A DNA stretch of 54,652 bases from CAYTAP01 sp964435775 (GCA_964435775.1 CAYTAP010000006.1:1-54652), one strand, 5' to 3'. Counted from the first letter of the stretch, positions 42,062 to 51,457 are shown. Notes: generated by a model from the letters alone, not told the origin. A program made the numbers and translations.

Positions 42062-44302
42062 GTGCCTGATTTCGCCAAAACGCAAGTGCGGGTTCATAAC
42101 GGTGTGCCGACGATCTTCGTCAATGACGAGCCGATTCATGGGATGACGGCGACGAGTTGCGCCTTCAGCGATCCCAAGGTGGTGAGGGATTTCGTCACCG
42201 GCGGCGTCGAGGTCATGATGATCTGGATCGAGGCGGGGTTGAAGTGCTGGAAAGGGCCGGGGAAGTATGACTGGACGTACGCCGAGGAGAAGCTCAAGTT
42301 TTTCGAGGAGCACTCGGCCGATACGAAATGGATCATTCGCGTGCGCCTGGGGCTGCTCGATCCCTGGTTCCGCGAGGCGCATCCCACGGAGGTTCATAAT
42401 CCGCCGAAGCCGGGCGATGCGCCGGGGATGTCGGTGTCGAACATCGTGTCGCCGATCTGGCTGGATCAGATCTCGCAAATGCTGCGGGACTTTGTTGCGT
42501 GGTTGAAGACGACGCGCTGGGCGTCGCGGATCATCGGTTTCATGCTCAACGCGGGCAAGACCGAGGAATGGCTCCCATTCGATGTGGCGCGGACCTATGA
42601 AGGGGAATATCACCCCGTTTATGTGCGGGAGCTGCGGCGATGGCTGCGGGGCCGGTATCACAATGATGAAGCCGCGCTGCGCAAGGCGTGGGGGAATGAG
42701 AAGGTCACCTTCGACACCGCCGATCCGCCGCGAGGGATGGCGAAGATGGGGAGCCACATCTGGGGGCCGTACACGCTCCGCGACCCGAAACAGGATCGAC
42801 AGGCGATTGACTATTATTATTTCCTGAACGAGACGCTGGCGGATGCGTTGATCGCGGTCTGCCGCGCGACGAAGGAGGCGGCCGGGACGCCGATCATCGC
42901 CGGCGGATTCCACAGCTACCTCTGGTGGGAAACAGGCGTCTACTCATACATTCAAGAGTACGGCCACGGGCTGGTTCAACGGCTGAACGACAGCCCGTGG
43001 GTCGATTTCATCTCCGACATCACGAGCTACGACGGGCGCTATCCCGGCGGGCCGTCGGGCTATCTTGGACTGCCCGCGTGCCAGAACCTGCATGGCAAGC
43101 TCCATTACACGGAGGTCGATCTCCGCACGATCGAGAACATGACCGACGAACAGCGCCAAGCGTGGGCCAAGGTGGATCCGAACACCATCCCCGCGCGGAC
43201 GAGCGAGCCGGCGATCCCGAACCGGGTATGGAACTGGGACCTGGGCTTCTGCGGGCGCGACATGGGCGAGGAAGTGGCGCGAATCCAGCGCGAGCACATG
43301 CACAACCTGATCACGGGCACGCCTTACTGGTGGTTTGACATCGCCAGCCATGATTACGGATTGCCGGAGATCATCACGTCGCTCAAGCACCTCTCGGACG
43401 TCGGCAAGCGTGCGGTGAAATGGGATCGTCGCTCCATCGCGCAGGTGGCGTTTGTCTGTTCCGAGGATACGCCGATGCATCAGGCGGCGATGAGCGGGCA
43501 ACTGCTTCGCTTTGAAATGGAATCGGCGCACGGACTGCTGATCGACCTGGCCACGCGGAAGTGGGGACTGGCCGGGGTGCCGTTTGATACATACGAACTC
43601 CATGATTTGGCGCATCCGGATTTTCCGGGGGATCAGTACAAGCTCATCATCTTCGTTAATTGCGCGTTCATTTCATCACGGGCCGCGGAGGGGATTCGGC
43701 GCTGGAGGCGTGATGGAAAGGTGATGGCGTGGACGTACGCCGCGGGAGTGATGAACGATCAGACCCTCGCTCCGGCGCTGGGGGAGGAATTGATCGGGAT
43801 GAAGCTCGGTTGGCGCAAGCAAAGGCAAAACATCCATGTGATGATCGACGACGTCGATCACCCGTTGACCCGCGGCGGCGGGCGGTTGAATTATGGCACG
43901 GAAGGGTCGGTCGGTCCGGTTTTCTTCGCCGACGATCCGAAGGCGACGGCGCTTGGCCGACTCCGCGATGGCGGCGAGGCGGGGATGGCGGTTCGATCCC
44001 ATGGCGATTGGCAAAGCGTCTATCTCTCGATGCTCAATTTTGGTCCGGAACTGCTGCGAAACCTGGCGACCTTCGCCGGCGCGCATGTCTGGTGCGACAG
44101 CGATGATGTCATTTACGCCAATCGCTCGATCCTCTGCCTGCACACCGCGCATGGCGGCGACAAGACCATACAACTTCCCGCGCCGGCGCGGGTGACCGAT
44201 CTCTGGACCGGCGAGAGTGTTGCCGACCCGACAACTTCAATCCGCGCGAATGTGCCTCCGTATCGCACGCGGGCGTGGAAGATGGATTTTGTTTCAACCT
44301 GA
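42062..44302 (+). CDS. GH42-like beta-galactosidase family protein
   Basis: A 746-residue protein with a GH42-like TIM barrel (FVTGGVEVMMIWIEAGLKCW, WLKTTRWASRIIGFMLNAGKTEEW, PVYVRELRRWLRGRYHNDEAALRKAWGNE), followed at about 520-640 by a beta-galactosidase trimerisation-like domain (YKLIIFVNCAFISSRAAEGIRRWRRDGKVMAW). Glu pairs such as KTEEW are acid/base candidates. There is no signal peptide, so it probably acts in the cytoplasm on imported oligosaccharides. The GTG at 42062 with a GAGGT site upstream is preferred; ATGs at 42017 and 41960 would add an unusual N-terminus. Confidence 0.8.
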   Translation: MPDFAKTQVRVHNGVPTIFVNDEPIHGMTATSCAFSDPKVVRDFVTGGVEVMMIWIEAGLKCWKGPGKYDWTYAEEKLKFFEEHSADTKWIIRVRLGLLDPWFREAHPTEVHNPPKPGDAPGMSVSNIVSPIWLDQISQMLRDFVAWLKTTRWASRIIGFMLNAGKTEEWLPFDVARTYEGEYHPVYVRELRRWLRGRYHNDEAALRKAWGNEKVTFDTADPPRGMAKMGSHIWGPYTLRDPKQDRQAIDYYYFLNETLADALIAVCRATKEAAGTPIIAGGFHSYLWWETGVYSYIQEYGHGLVQRLNDSPWVDFISDITSYDGRYPGGPSGYLGLPACQNLHGKLHYTEVDLRTIENMTDEQRQAWAKVDPNTIPARTSEPAIPNRVWNWDLGFCGRDMGEEVARIQREHMHNLITGTPYWWFDIASHDYGLPEIITSLKHLSDVGKRAVKWDRRSIAQVAFVCSEDTPMHQAAMSGQLLRFEMESAHGLLIDLATRKWGLAGVPFDTYELHDLAHPDFPGDQYKLIIFVNCAFISSRAAEGIRRWRRDGKVMAWTYAAGVMNDQTLAPALGEELIGMKLGWRKQRQNIHVMIDDVDHPLTRGGGRLNYGTEGSVGPVFFADDPKATALGRLRDGGEAGMAVRSHGDWQSVYLSMLNFGPELLRNLATFAGAHVWCDSDDVIYANRSILCLHTAHGGDKTIQLPAPARVTDLWTGESVADPTTSIRANVPPYRTRAWKMDFVST

Positions 44303-44321
44303 GGAATCCTCGGACATCACG

Positions 44322-45200
44322 ATGACACCGAATATTTTAACTGCGCGGCAGGTCGATCACTTTATTGATCGCGGGTATGTGCTTGTTCAGGATTGCATCC
44401 CCAAAGCCATGGCCCGCCAGTGGGTGGATTCGGCGTTCACGCGCCTTGGCTATGATGCGGGGAACCCGCAAACGTGGACCGAAGCGCGCATCCATCTGCC
44501 CCCAAGTCGATATGAGGATGCGCGGCAACTGTCGCCCAGGGCGTTTGGCGCCATCTGCGATCTCGTCGGCGGCGCCGAGCGGATCAGCGAACCTGTTGTC
44601 TGGGCGGACACCTTTGTCGTCAACCTGCGCGAAGGCGCGGATCGGCCGTATGATCTTCCCTCCGCCAGGGTGAGTGGGTGGCACAAGGACGGCTACTTCT
44701 TCAAACATTTTCTCGATTCGCCCGAGCAGGGATTGCTTGTGATCGTCGCGTGGACGGACGTGTTGTCGCGCGGCGGGGGTACGTTCATCGCGCCCGATTC
44801 GGTTGGTGTGGTCGCGCGGTATCTGGCCGAGCACCCTGAAGGGGTGTCGCCCGCCGCCTTTGCCGGGTTGATCGATCAATGCCATGACTTCATGGAGTTG
44901 ACCGCCAGCGCCGGCGACGTGGTGCTCATGCATCCCTATATGCTCCACGCGGTTTCGCAGAATCACCTGCGCGTGCCGCGGATCATCAGCAACCCGCCGG
45001 TGTTTCTGCGTGAACCGATGCGATTTCATCGCCCCGATCCGGCCGATCTTTCACCGGTGGAGCGGGGCGTGCTTCGGGGCCTCGGTGTGGATGATCTCGA
45101 TTTTCAACCCACCGCGCCACGACAAACCGAAATGCCGGGGTGGATGGTCAAGGCGCAACAAAGCCTGGGCGGCGGGAAGTCATCTCCCACTCAGGTTTAG
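44322..45200 (+). CDS. Phytanoyl-CoA dioxygenase (PhyH) family protein
   Basis: A 292-residue Fe(II)/2-oxoglutarate dioxygenase of the PhyH group. The iron ligands are H121 and D123 in GWHKDGYF and H209 in LHAVSQN, with an arginine near 216 in RVPR to bind 2-oxoglutarate. Such enzymes hydroxylate lipids, amino acids or sugar-related molecules; in planctomycete polysaccharide loci they occur with glycosidases, with unknown role. The start follows the GH42-like gene by 19 bases with a CTGAGGAAT site, so they are probably cotranscribed. Confidence 0.88.
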   Translation: MTPNILTARQVDHFIDRGYVLVQDCIPKAMARQWVDSAFTRLGYDAGNPQTWTEARIHLPPSRYEDARQLSPRAFGAICDLVGGAERISEPVVWADTFVVNLREGADRPYDLPSARVSGWHKDGYFFKHFLDSPEQGLLVIVAWTDVLSRGGGTFIAPDSVGVVARYLAEHPEGVSPAAFAGLIDQCHDFMELTASAGDVVLMHPYMLHAVSQNHLRVPRIISNPPVFLREPMRFHRPDPADLSPVERGVLRGLGVDDLDFQPTAPRQTEMPGWMVKAQQSLGGGKSSPTQV

Positions 45201-45225
45201 AACATTTTCAAGGCACTTGAGGCAG

Positions 45226-45293
45226 TTGGAGGGCGGCGGTCCGTCGCCGCCGCGCCCATCCAGCAACGGCGTCGCAGGAGCGACGCCCTCCAA
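45226..45293. repeat. Inverted repeat, family R6, between convergent genes
   Basis: Outer arms TTGGAGGGCG (45226) and CGCCCTCCAA (45284-45293). Inside are two hairpins: GGCGGCG-GTCCG-TCGCCGCC and GGCGTCGC-AGGA-GCGACGCC. It lies between the convergent PhyH and glycosidase genes and could act as a two-way terminator; there is no T tract. Confidence 0.8.
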
Positions 45294-45370
45294 TTCTCAC
45301 TCGGCAATCTCGCTGCGTGTCGTCTGAAGATGCTCCAAGTCTCACCTTGTGGGATCGACCGACCACCGCT

Positions 45371-46888
45371 TTATTTACCACTCTGTTCGATCAACACAAT
45401 TGTAGCGCCGCCGACCAAATGCTCGGGTTGCCCCAGGGCCTTCGCGGCCGCATTGTCCTTGGCGGCCGGCCATCCCGCGAGGTTGGTTGCGCCGGCGAGG
45501 GTGACGCGGTAGACGCCGTTTTCCGGCTTCACCTGTGTTCTCTGGTTGTGGCGATCGACCAGCGTAGCCTCTGCGGCATGGGCGGGGATTGTGATGTCCA
45601 CGGATTTATCGGTGTCGGCGAACGCGATGTAAAGCCGCCGTCCATCCTTGCTGTCGTTGAAGGCGAACAGGTTGTATCCCGCCTTCCATGTCGGCTTGTA
45701 GGCCGAATGCCCTTCCAGGAATCCCACGCCTTTGGTCCCATGCAGTTGCTTGACGAATTTCGCGTGGGCGAACTCCCTGGTCAGAATGTCGCGATACGTC
45801 GTCAATACTGGTTTGGGCTTGCCGAGCATGCGGGCATACAGACCGTGGCCGTTGGAGTTGTCCAGTTGGAAATGGAAAAACTTCTGAACGCCGCCCATCA
45901 TGCCCCAGGCGTAGGATTGCAGTACGTAGTCGCAATACTCATCCTCGGTGCCGCCAAAAAGCCCTCCGCGATCCGTGATGCCCATTTCCGTGATCCAGAT
46001 CGGCTTGGGCGCGCCCAGATATTCGGTCATCAGTTTGTCCAGCACGAGCGGATACTCGTACAGATCGCTCGCCCGGCTGTAGCTGTGCTGGTTCATGAGG
46101 TCGAAGTAATAATTGTGCGCCTTGGCCTGCGGATCCTTGACGACGGCCTTCAGGTATTGCTCAAAGAAGGATTCAGGCGTCGGCTTGGGCGATGGGGCGT
46201 TGTAGCCATGCGAATTGAGATACCCCTCAACCGTTGGAAAGCACAGCCCGGCGAAGAGCGCGGTGCAATTGGGGTCGGCTTTCTTCGCCGCCAGGTAGAA
46301 TGTGCGTTGATAGGGCAGGAAATCCGTGCCATTTCCACGGAAATAATGATGGCCGCCTAAATCCGGCTCATTCCAGCTTTCCCAATGATCGACCACATCC
46401 TTGTAGCGTCGAACCGCCTCGTACACGAAATGTCCGTACAAGTTTTCCGGCGATTCCACGGGGCGAACATCAATTCCGCGCATGGGCCAGGAAGTGCCCT
46501 GACGCTTGCCTGTGGGATCCTTCCACTTCTCGTCGCCAGCCCAGTCGGTTCCATACCCCAGAATGACTTCAAACCGCAACTCGGGATGCGCCTTGCGAAC
46601 CTTGCGCACATTTTCCAATTGGCTCCAGTCCCATTGGTCCGGATCATTGCCGGGTTTGGCGCGAACGGTCTTAAAGCTGACATCAATGCGGCACATCGTC
46701 GCGCCGGCATCGAGCATCGCCGACGAATACACCGGCGCGGTCAGTATCATGCCGTTGGACACCATGGCGAACGGATACACCGCATCCGTATTCGCGGCGG
46801 ATGGTTGTTCGGCGGCCGGACAGTGCCCGGACATCATCCACATCGCCGCGCCGGCGACCATTGATGCAAACATGGTTTTGATCCGCAT
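45371..46888 (-). CDS. Secreted clan GH-A glycoside hydrolase
   Basis: A 505-residue exported enzyme. The signal peptide is residues 1-25 (hydrophobic core MFASMVAGAAMWMMSG, then PAAEQ). The barrel shows predicted acid/base E174 in WESWNEPD and nucleophile E301 in PIWITEMG, as in GH39- and GH5-like enzymes of clan GH-A. A C-terminal beta-sandwich runs from about 400. It may cleave a plant or algal polysaccharide; the specificity is unknown. It lies 11 bases downstream of the large NHL-containing gene and is probably in the same transcript. Confidence 0.85.
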   Translation of the reverse strand: MRIKTMFASMVAGAAMWMMSGHCPAAEQPSAANTDAVYPFAMVSNGMILTAPVYSSAMLDAGATMCRIDVSFKTVRAKPGNDPDQWDWSQLENVRKVRKAHPELRFEVILGYGTDWAGDEKWKDPTGKRQGTSWPMRGIDVRPVESPENLYGHFVYEAVRRYKDVVDHWESWNEPDLGGHHYFRGNGTDFLPYQRTFYLAAKKADPNCTALFAGLCFPTVEGYLNSHGYNAPSPKPTPESFFEQYLKAVVKDPQAKAHNYYFDLMNQHSYSRASDLYEYPLVLDKLMTEYLGAPKPIWITEMGITDRGGLFGGTEDEYCDYVLQSYAWGMMGGVQKFFHFQLDNSNGHGLYARMLGKPKPVLTTYRDILTREFAHAKFVKQLHGTKGVGFLEGHSAYKPTWKAGYNLFAFNDSKDGRRLYIAFADTDKSVDITIPAHAAEATLVDRHNQRTQVKPENGVYRVTLAGATNLAGWPAAKDNAAAKALGQPEHLVGGATIVLIEQSGK

Positions 46889-46899
46889 GAACCTTCTCC

Positions 46900-49800
46900 T
46901 TAGCGTTGTGCCTGGGCGGCGCCCGGGCCGTAAATCTCCACTTCGCGCAACATGAATCGCGCGACATGTCCCTTGCCGCCCCAGACTTTCTTCACGGCGT
47001 CATTGGCCAGTTCATCGGGGGCGAAGCCCGTCGTCGTGCGATGGATGACCAGTCGCAATTTGCTCGTGGTGACGGGCGCGAAGCTGTTCAGGAAGCGGTT
47101 GTTGTCCAGGTACCAGGTATTGGCCAGGCAACCGGCTGTTTTCACCCAGTCACTGTCGGGGACGGGGACTTTGACGTGCTCGATTGTCTTCCACTGGCCG
47201 TCGCTGAAGGATTGAATCTCGTAATCGAGCAGCGCGCAGAAGGCGTTGTCGGCATGCAGCCCGGCGATGAGCAGGTGGCTGACCGCTGTCGGTCGGGGAA
47301 AATCAATTTCCAGCGTCTGGGGTGTGGTGTTCAACTCGCCATTGAAGATCGCCTTGCCGTTGGTGTCGCCGTGCGGATTGCCGGCGTTGATCGTCTGCCA
47401 GATGCCATCGTTGATGTGCTCGATCTGCGTGCTTGGCGCTGAGTAGGCGAATGTGGCGTCTTTGGCGAGGTTTTCGCCGAGGTCGATTTTCGGCGCGGTG
47501 ATCGTCACGCTCTTCGCCACACGCAGGTAGACGGGAAGCTGGGGAACATCCAGCTCCACCATTCCATCGGCCACGTTCAGCGTCCGCTCATTGCCGAAGG
47601 CATCGGACATGACCACCGACTGGGCGCCTTGCACGCCCAGCTTCAGTTGTTGCGTCGGCGTTCCAAGATTGCGCAGGATGTAGGTGCGCCCGTCATTATT
47701 TTCAAACCGCAAGCCAAGGAAGATTTTGTTGCCGGTCGCGCCAAAATCCAACATGCCGGCGTAGGGGCGTCCCTTGACCATCGCCTCGCGCGTTCGCGTG
47801 ACCAGCGCGGCGGTGTGCGGACCGTTGTTTGACCAGAGATACGACGGTACCGTGCTGTAGCCTCCTTCGTTGAGGTAGTAGATGCTGTCGCGGTTGGAGG
47901 GAATACCGAGGGTCTCCAGCAAATCCTGATGCAGCGCGATGCGGATCGCCTGGGTCGGACCCATGAAGTCCCCGCCGCGCACGCCGGTGATGCAGCGCTC
48001 GGTTTGCCAGATCGGCTTTTCAGCATCACCGTTGTCGGCCATCAGCTTGCGCAGCACGCCGATCTTCCAGCGCCAGTGAATCGGATCGATCGTCTCATGC
48101 CCCTCGTAGTCGTGGATCGAGAGAATATCGACGAACGGGCCGCCACCGAGCTTGTAGAACGCTTCATACCAGGGCATTTGAATGCCGCAGACGGTCGGCC
48201 CCATCACCTTCGCCGCCGGGTCGATCTTCTTAATGAGTGGATAAAGTTGTTTGACCATTTCGACATACTTCTCGGGCTTCATCGAAAAGTTGGGCTCGTT
48301 CATAATCTCCCACACCTTGACGCGCCCCTTGAAGTGCGTCACCCACGCCGTCACGTTTTCCGGCGTGCAGTCCTTGGCGTCGGTGAACTGGAGGAAGAAA
48401 TCGACGTTGTGTTTCTCCGCCTCGGCGACTTCATTGTCCAACACTTTCATTCGCTTCTCCGAGGCCTGTCCGGGATGGAGTCGCACAAAGGGCAGCCCTG
48501 CGAACGCCTGGCGGGCCGAGTCGTTGGACATGCCGCCTTTGGATTCCCCCTCCTTCAACTCCGGCATGTTGGCGAAGTGCCGGGTGACGCCGAAGTGCTT
48601 GCCGATGGTCATCAGCGGTTTGTCGCCGCTGCTGAGCGTCAGTTCCATCGTGTACCAGCCGAACTTCGTCGGCGTGAATGTCAGCGCCGCTTTTGCCGCT
48701 TCGCCATCTTTCAGGGCAAGGTCGAAGGCGCCTTTGCCGGCTTCGTTTTTCCAGGTGTCGTACACGACATAAGACACATGCACCTGGCTGACCATCCGAT
48801 TGGCCGCGGTGATGAGCAGTTGCGCGCCGACGGGGTTGAGATCGTAAGAGATGCTGTAGGGGAGGTCGGCGGTGATGGTCGGCGACAGGCCCAGCGTCAT
48901 GGTGCTCGACTGGCTGACGTGGGCGGCGGTCGGATCAAGGAAGTTGGCGACGAGCCGCATGACGGCCGGCTGGTAGTGATTGCGGGTGTACCAGACGTTT
49001 TGCGGCGTGTTGCGGCTTGTCGCGGCGACCCAGAGTCGGTCGTGGCTGTCGATGGCCATCGGGACATAGTTGCTCGGATAGCTCCACGTATCGCCCCACT
49101 TGAACCATCCGTCGTGCTGCGTCAGCGTCGTGAGGTCGGCGCTGAACTTGCAGACGCGGCCGGGGTTGCCCCCCATCGTCATTGAATAGATGTTTCCCTT
49201 GGAATCGGTTGCGACCGTTGCGGTCAGCTCGCTGCCGTCGGTGACGCGATGGGTCGTGCCGCCGCCGATCGCCTTCAGAAGTTTTCCCGACGGATCGAAC
49301 TTATAGATCTGATTGGTCTCGGCGAGCACGAAGAAGTTTCCCTGCGGGTCGGCGGCGATGTCCTGCACGCCGGTGAGCTTTTGGCTGAGGGGGATCGTTT
49401 TTTCAACGGCGCCTTTTGACGGGTCGATGATCGTGATCGCATCGCCGCCCATCCAGGACCAACCCTTGCCGGGCATGACCTCCTTGGCATTGGCCAGGAC
49501 CGCGATCTTGTCGGCGTCGTTGTATTGCCATCGCGTGACGGCCATCGCGTACGGGACGTGTATCTCGTGAATCAGCTTTCCGGTTTTGTCATACACCTGG
49601 ACCATTTCCGCCCAGGGCTGGGTGACGTAGACATTGCTCTGGCCGTCCACTGCAATGCGCTGGGGGTTTTGGGTGACCGCGGGCATGTTGGGCGTGGGAT
49701 TGCCCGGTGTTTGGCCGCGTTTGGATTCGACGAGATCGAACTGCCGGAGGAACTTCCCGGCGGTGTCGAACACCTGCACGAGCTTGTTCCCCACCATGAC

Positions 49801-50061
49801 CTTGTCTTTGCCGTTGTATTGCGCGCCGTCAAGGGCATACACAAGGTCATCCGGCCCGATGGCGATGTCCTTCAGGTATTCGAACTTGCCGTTGCCATTG
49901 CCGATCCCGCCAAGCTGGATGTCGGCGCCGGCCCCCATCTTCGCGTTGGGGCCGGCGGCGTCGGCCGGGGTACAGAGCATCCCAACGCTTAAACTTGCGA
50001 TCAACGTAATGGATGCGACGAGAATGGGGAACCGGCGGCGTGACAAAATGCGTTCGCTCAT
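46900..50061 (-). CDS. Large secreted protein: NHL-type repeats, GH-A barrel and discoidin-like domain
   Basis: A 1053-residue exported multidomain protein. Residues 1-36 are the signal peptide (ending ADA). Residues about 45-360 hold NHL-type six-bladed propeller repeats (IGPDDLVYALDG, IAVDGQSNVYVTQP, IAADPQGNFFVLAE, VATDSKGNIYSMT). A short beta domain follows, then a clan GH-A barrel with E589 in EIMNEPN and E688 in PIWQTER as the likely acid/base and nucleophile. From about 863 there is an F5/8 type C (discoidin) carbohydrate-binding-like domain (NLAKDATFAYSAPSTQIEHINDG). ATG at 50061 follows a GGAG site. The propeller ahead of a glycosidase is uncommon. It is cotranscribed with the 505-residue glycosidase. 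Confidence 0.85.
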   Translation of the reverse strand: MSERILSRRRFPILVASITLIASLSVGMLCTPADAAGPNAKMGAGADIQLGGIGNGNGKFEYLKDIAIGPDDLVYALDGAQYNGKDKVMVGNKLVQVFDTAGKFLRQFDLVESKRGQTPGNPTPNMPAVTQNPQRIAVDGQSNVYVTQPWAEMVQVYDKTGKLIHEIHVPYAMAVTRWQYNDADKIAVLANAKEVMPGKGWSWMGGDAITIIDPSKGAVEKTIPLSQKLTGVQDIAADPQGNFFVLAETNQIYKFDPSGKLLKAIGGGTTHRVTDGSELTATVATDSKGNIYSMTMGGNPGRVCKFSADLTTLTQHDGWFKWGDTWSYPSNYVPMAIDSHDRLWVAATSRNTPQNVWYTRNHYQPAVMRLVANFLDPTAAHVSQSSTMTLGLSPTITADLPYSISYDLNPVGAQLLITAANRMVSQVHVSYVVYDTWKNEAGKGAFDLALKDGEAAKAALTFTPTKFGWYTMELTLSSGDKPLMTIGKHFGVTRHFANMPELKEGESKGGMSNDSARQAFAGLPFVRLHPGQASEKRMKVLDNEVAEAEKHNVDFFLQFTDAKDCTPENVTAWVTHFKGRVKVWEIMNEPNFSMKPEKYVEMVKQLYPLIKKIDPAAKVMGPTVCGIQMPWYEAFYKLGGGPFVDILSIHDYEGHETIDPIHWRWKIGVLRKLMADNGDAEKPIWQTERCITGVRGGDFMGPTQAIRIALHQDLLETLGIPSNRDSIYYLNEGGYSTVPSYLWSNNGPHTAALVTRTREAMVKGRPYAGMLDFGATGNKIFLGLRFENNDGRTYILRNLGTPTQQLKLGVQGAQSVVMSDAFGNERTLNVADGMVELDVPQLPVYLRVAKSVTITAPKIDLGENLAKDATFAYSAPSTQIEHINDGIWQTINAGNPHGDTNGKAIFNGELNTTPQTLEIDFPRPTAVSHLLIAGLHADNAFCALLDYEIQSFSDGQWKTIEHVKVPVPDSDWVKTAGCLANTWYLDNNRFLNSFAPVTTSKLRLVIHRTTTGFAPDELANDAVKKVWGGKGHVARFMLREVEIYGPGAAQAQR

Positions 50062-50146
50062 CAGAAACTCCACTGAAAAAAGGGGATCGGACCCTGTAAG
50101 GGCGGGTTACACACAAAAATGCTCTATAGACAAACAATATCACTGT

Positions 50147-50169
50147 GAATCATGATTTATTGATGATTC
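50147..50169. promoter_or_regulatory. Candidate operator upstream of the NHL-type glycosidase gene
   Basis: GAATCAT-GATTTATTG-ATGATTC: 7-base arms, 85 bases upstream of the minus-strand ATG. The left arm continues into the palindrome AATCATGATT. The motif differs from the 36225 and 38032 sites except for general AT-rich symmetry. Confidence 0.4.
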
Positions 50170-50265
50170 TCCGCGGTGGAAACAGTGTAAAAACGTGAAA
50201 AATAGAAAATCTCCATCGTTTGAGATTCCGAGCGTCAGAGGTAATACCTGCGGAAGAAAATAATG

Positions 50266-50294
50266 TTGACTCTGGGCAGAGTGTAAGGTAGTTT
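50266..50294 (+). promoter_or_regulatory. Candidate promoter for the pseudopilin gene
   Basis: TTGACT, 17 bases, TAGTTT. The -35 is close to consensus. It leaves a leader of about 145 bases before the ATG at 50439. No experimental support. Confidence 0.3.
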
Positions 50295-50438
50295 TGGTTC
50301 AGATCAACAAGTTCATGTCCTGAATTGATTGAGAAAAATTGAATGCGAGGCACTGGTCAAGGCACATGCGTTTGTCTTATTCAGAGCGGATCGACGCATC
50401 CGTTCGGCGCATGTGACACAACTGAACGGAGTATCGCC

Positions 50439-51335
50439 ATGTTCATGTCCGCGAAGTCTTCGAGACGGTTGGTGGGATTACGGCACGGGTTCACGCTCGT
50501 GGAATTGCTGGTGGTGATCGGGATCATTTCCATTTTGATCGCTATTCTCCTGCCCGCGCTCCACAAGGCGCGGGAGTCGGCCATCAAGGTCGCATGCCTG
50601 AGCAACATGCGGCAGACCTTCACGGCCATTGCCATGTACGCAACGGATAACCACGGCTGGTATCCGCCGGGAACTGCTGACGAGAAGGCCAATTGTCATG
50701 CCGGGGCGCCTACTGCTGAAGAAACGGAGATGCTGAGTGGCATATTGCCTGCTCCTCCCGCATATGGGAAGGCCGGCGAAGGTTGGGGCAATCCCTACGG
50801 GGCGGCGCAAAATAATCGTGCTTACAACACCAATCAGATTTGGGCACCTACGCTGGTGCGCTATGTCGGAGGAAATCCGGAGCTAATGAGCGCCTCTTAT
50901 TCGGTGCTGGCTTGTTACGGCACGATGCGCGCAGAGGACGGCTTGAATCCCATTCAATACGCCTTTTGGTATGGCATGAGAGCAACCTCGTCACGGTACA
51001 CGCGCAAAGTCGGACGTGTGCATGAAGCGGATCTTTTACCAGCAGCGGGAACCGGACCTGGCACGTCCTACCCTGCAGTTTACTTTCTCCTGGCATGCAG
51101 CGACTTGCGAGGATCGCTGACCGCTGGCCAGACGACTGCTGGGATACCTCAATATTGGGGCTTTGCCAACGTCCACGGCCAGTTTGGTCGGACGCATGGC
51201 AGTAATCCCATACATTCAACAATCGTTGGAGCAAGGAATTACGGTGGTGCCTATATGAACGTGATGGGGATTGACGGGAGCACCAAGACTATTCGCCATT
51301 TGCCTTATCCGGCTGCCGCCGGGCCGGGGTACTGA
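50439..51335 (+). CDS. Type II secretion/pilin-like protein with prepilin N-terminus
   Basis: A 298-residue pseudopilin. The prepilin peptidase site and hydrophobic helix are RHGFTLVELLVVIGIISILIAILLPAL at about 16-42, with cleavage after the glycine and the conserved glutamate at +5. The C-terminal part has the H-x9-DG-type ending (YMNVMGIDGSTKTIRHL). This class is numerous in planctomycetes; a role in a pseudopilus or surface fibre is inferred from the N-terminus. ATG at 50439 follows ACGGAG with 8-base spacing. Confidence 0.88.
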   Translation: MFMSAKSSRRLVGLRHGFTLVELLVVIGIISILIAILLPALHKARESAIKVACLSNMRQTFTAIAMYATDNHGWYPPGTADEKANCHAGAPTAEETEMLSGILPAPPAYGKAGEGWGNPYGAAQNNRAYNTNQIWAPTLVRYVGGNPELMSASYSVLACYGTMRAEDGLNPIQYAFWYGMRATSSRYTRKVGRVHEADLLPAAGTGPGTSYPAVYFLLACSDLRGSLTAGQTTAGIPQYWGFANVHGQFGRTHGSNPIHSTIVGARNYGGAYMNVMGIDGSTKTIRHLPYPAAAGPGY

Positions 51336-51340
51336 ACAAT

Positions 51341-51430
51341 ACATGCGTGCATGCGAATGCCATGACACTCGATGGCGGAACATTGAGGGTCTGGCAGCCC
51401 AAGTCGGGGTATGCGTTCATGGCGGAGTGA
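51341..51430 (+). pseudogene. Remnant of a gene 3' end, upstream of a PEP-CTERM gene
   Basis: A short stretch coding for NAMTLDGGTLRVWQPKSGYA followed by FMAE and a stop. It resembles the stretch at 53914-54063 (LMVCEPRLGYAYMAE and stop) in sequence and in position directly upstream of a PEP-CTERM-class gene. It is probably the decayed 3' end of a longer gene, although a 22-codon peptide from the ATG at 51362 cannot be excluded. I do not recognise the parent family. Confidence 0.45.
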
Positions 51431-51457
51431 TTTGGTGTTTTTGATTTGGAGGTTGAG

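Larger units (their letters stand above)
50062..50438. other. Divergent intergenic region
   Basis: 377 bases, AT-rich relative to the window, between the NHL-type glycosidase gene (minus) and the pseudopilin gene (plus). It holds an inverted repeat at 50147-50169 and a promoter candidate at 50266-50294. No gene is visible. Confidence 0.65.
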
